From Treponema sp. (GTDB taxonomy: Bacteria; Spirochaetota; Spirochaetia; Treponematales; Treponemataceae): a stretch of 64,000 nt of DNA. Shown here piece by piece: positions 62,334 to 64,000 of this stretch; positions within the stretch are counted from its first letter, which is position 1, and each line of letters begins with the position of its first letter. Below the pieces are notes generated by a model, which did not search any database, was not told the DNA's origin, and saw only the letters and a list, made by a program, of their open reading frames with translations. The stretch covers positions 1-64,000 of the forward strand of contig JAFZRP010000065.1 of assembly GCA_017619795.1 (NCBI GenBank). The letters are read 5' to 3'. The position numbers were made by a program, and so were the translations under genes.

Positions 62334-64000
62334 ATGAGACTTAAAGGTGTTTCAATAACAAATTTCAGAAGTATAAAATCTACAGGATATATTTCTTTAG
62401 AATCCAAAAGTATTATAATTGGTCCAAATAATGAAGGAAAGTCAAATATATTACAAGGAATTGTAATTGCTGTAACAAGAATTTTCGGTAGAGATAATAC
62501 AAGCAGAAGAATTATTTATTCGCGAAGCAGAGATGATTCACTTATTTACGACTGGGAAAGGGATTTTCCTCTCGATTTACAAGAAAACGAATCCAAAGGA
62601 AAAACTGTTTTTAAACTCTTTTTTGATCTGAACAAACAAGAATGTGATGACTTATCTTATGCTATTGGATTAAAAATAAAAGATGATTTAATGTTTACAT
62701 TAACTTGCGATAAAGAAAAAGAATCCATTGAAGTAAGAATTAATGACATTGATAAAAAATGCAATAGGTCGAATGATTTATCAGAAATAATAAATTATAT
62801 TCATTCTAGATTTTCTTTTTACTACATACCAGCAATTCGTCCAAAAGAATATTCTATTCAAATAATCGATGAATTGTTGGAAGAGAGATTGAATTCGATA
62901 AAAAAAGAAACTGAATATCAAAAAGCATTACAGAAAATTCTTGATTACCAGAAACCTATAATAGATGAATTAAGTAATCAATTAACAGAAAGTATAAAAT
63001 CATTTATACCTGAAATAAAATGTATTGAAGTATCAAGAAAAGAAGAAATAAGTAGGTTAGTATCAAGGAATCTTTCAATATTAGTTGAAGACAATATTAA
63101 AACTGATATTCAACGAAAAGGTGATGGTATAAAAAGTTTAATAGCTATTTCGCTTGTAAATCATATGGCTTTGGAACAATCAGACAAATCAATTTTTTTG
63201 GCCATCGAAGAACCAGAATCTCATCTTCATCCGGGTGCCATTCACAGATTGAATACCATTATCGATGATATTTGTAAGAACCAACAAGTTATAATCACAA
63301 CACATTCACCAGTATTAATTGACCGTATATGTATTGGAAATAATATTTTAGTAAACAAAAACAAAGCGTCTCCAGCATCAAACATAAAAGATATTCGTAA
63401 TACAATAGGTGTTGATGTTAGTGATAATTTAACGAACACTCGTTTTGTATTATTAGTAGAAGGAAAAAGCGATGAAAGAATAATTCGAAAATGGCTATCT
63501 TATGATACAGAAATAAAACAAATGCTTGATAATAGTATTTTATCCATTACATCGCTATCTGGCGGAAATAATCTTGCATATCTGGTTGGTCTTTATCGTT
63601 CAATGTTATGTAATGTATTCTTTTTCTTAGATTATGACAAATGCGGAAAAGAATCTTTTGAGAATGCAAAAAAGCAAGATTTAATAAATCAATCTGATGG
63701 TAGTTTTGCTGTATTACAAGGTGTAAAAGAATCTGAAATCGAAGATTTAATCGATGTAACAGTTTATTCTAATAAAATCTTTGAAGATTATGGCGTAAAT
63801 CTCAATACAAAAAAATATTCAAATCTAAAAGGAAAATGGTCAGATAATATAAAAAGAGTTTTTATTTCCTCTGGAAAACTATGGGATAATAAAATAGAAG
63901 ATGAGATTAAAACTCTTGTAGCAGATGCGGTTGTATCTTATCCAGGTAATGGAATAAAAAACTCTTGTTCCGGTCCAATAGACAACCTTATTTCCATCAT
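62334..64000 (+). CDS. OLD-family ATPase/TOPRIM endonuclease, 3' truncated
   Basis: 555 codons to the window edge. An N-terminal SMC/ABC-type ATPase has KGVSITNFRSIKS, Walker A IIIGPNNEGKSN, Walker B IFLAIEEPESHLHP and the His switch ITTHSPVLI. A TOPRIM domain follows with FVLLVEGKSDERII and the metal-binding FFFLDYDKCG. This order defines OLD-family nucleases, including GajA of the Gabija anti-phage system and retron-associated effectors. Whether a UvrD-like GajB follows cannot be seen. AAGGA lies 12 bases before the ATG. Very AT-rich. Confidence 0.85.
   Translation, partial: MRLKGVSITNFRSIKSTGYISLESKSIIIGPNNEGKSNILQGIVIAVTRIFGRDNTSRRIIYSRSRDDSLIYDWERDFPLDLQENESKGKTVFKLFFDLNKQECDDLSYAIGLKIKDDLMFTLTCDKEKESIEVRINDIDKKCNRSNDLSEIINYIHSRFSFYYIPAIRPKEYSIQIIDELLEERLNSIKKETEYQKALQKILDYQKPIIDELSNQLTESIKSFIPEIKCIEVSRKEEISRLVSRNLSILVEDNIKTDIQRKGDGIKSLIAISLVNHMALEQSDKSIFLAIEEPESHLHPGAIHRLNTIIDDICKNQQVIITTHSPVLIDRICIGNNILVNKNKASPASNIKDIRNTIGVDVSDNLTNTRFVLLVEGKSDERIIRKWLSYDTEIKQMLDNSILSITSLSGGNNLAYLVGLYRSMLCNVFFFLDYDKCGKESFENAKKQDLINQSDGSFAVLQGVKESEIEDLIDVTVYSNKIFEDYGVNLNTKKYSNLKGKWSDNIKRVFISSGKLWDNKIEDEIKTLVADAVVSYPGNGIKNSCSGPIDNLISI

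Overview
The window looks like chromosomal DNA from a gut or rumen Treponema-type spirochaete. This is inferred from content, not from a marker gene: a MoxR-DUF58-BatA-BatB/C-BatD operon, many lipoproteins and outer-membrane barrel proteins, an elongated PRPP synthetase, AT-rich DNA, and plant-fibre enzymes (GH120, CE2, GH9). No tRNA, rRNA or CRISPR array was seen. No gene-free stretch exceeds 300 bases; the longest is the tyrS leader (22863-23147).

Layout. 1-10.5 kb: end of a chemotaxis receptor, a CPBP protease with an XRE/DUF4097 regulator, a GH120 beta-xylosidase behind an outer-membrane barrel, small hypothetical genes, an NlpC/P60 hydrolase with an Asp/Tyr-rich linker, a CE2 acetylesterase lipoprotein and an iron alcohol dehydrogenase. 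10.5-24.4 kb: two surface lipoproteins, asnB with an attenuator-like leader, a zinc-ribbon membrane protein, sirtuin, esterase, a twin-receiver regulator, a PHP phosphatase, a DksA-like protein, infA, and tyrS with its leader. 24.4-33 kb: one long minus-strand operon (moxR to a small membrane protein) ending in a bidirectional terminator shared with tyrS. 33-48.5 kb: prs, mnmE, a DUF4015 protein, a 2,000-residue Ig-like/barrel protein, GH9, a lipoprotein, a degenerate P60-like barrel protein and a glycogen-binding protein. 48.5-55.5 kb: metK-nth-HD-yhbY, a stand-alone MetH-activation-domain protein, pyrE and a BtuF/BtuC-type uptake pair, which together suggest B12-linked methionine metabolism. 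55.5-64 kb: an AT-rich accessory end with an Rpn-family nuclease, an XRE regulator, a giant InlB-repeat lipoprotein and a truncated OLD-type ATPase/TOPRIM nuclease.

The most interesting signals are in the non-coding DNA. (1) tyrS is preceded by a 34-codon ORF with four Tyr codons among six, followed by mutually exclusive 1:2, 2:3 and 3:4 hairpins: a complete trp-style attenuator for tyrosine. (2) A 73-75 nt two-hairpin element occurs three times at stop codons, with compensatory base changes in its second stem. (3) Several genes without a Shine-Dalgarno sequence have a -10 hexamer 6-8 nt before the start codon, pointing to leaderless mRNAs. (4) asnB's only visible promoter lies upstream of a 14-bp terminator-like hairpin that abuts its ribosome-binding site. 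(5) A 63-bp palindromic element sits in frame inside the HD-domain gene.
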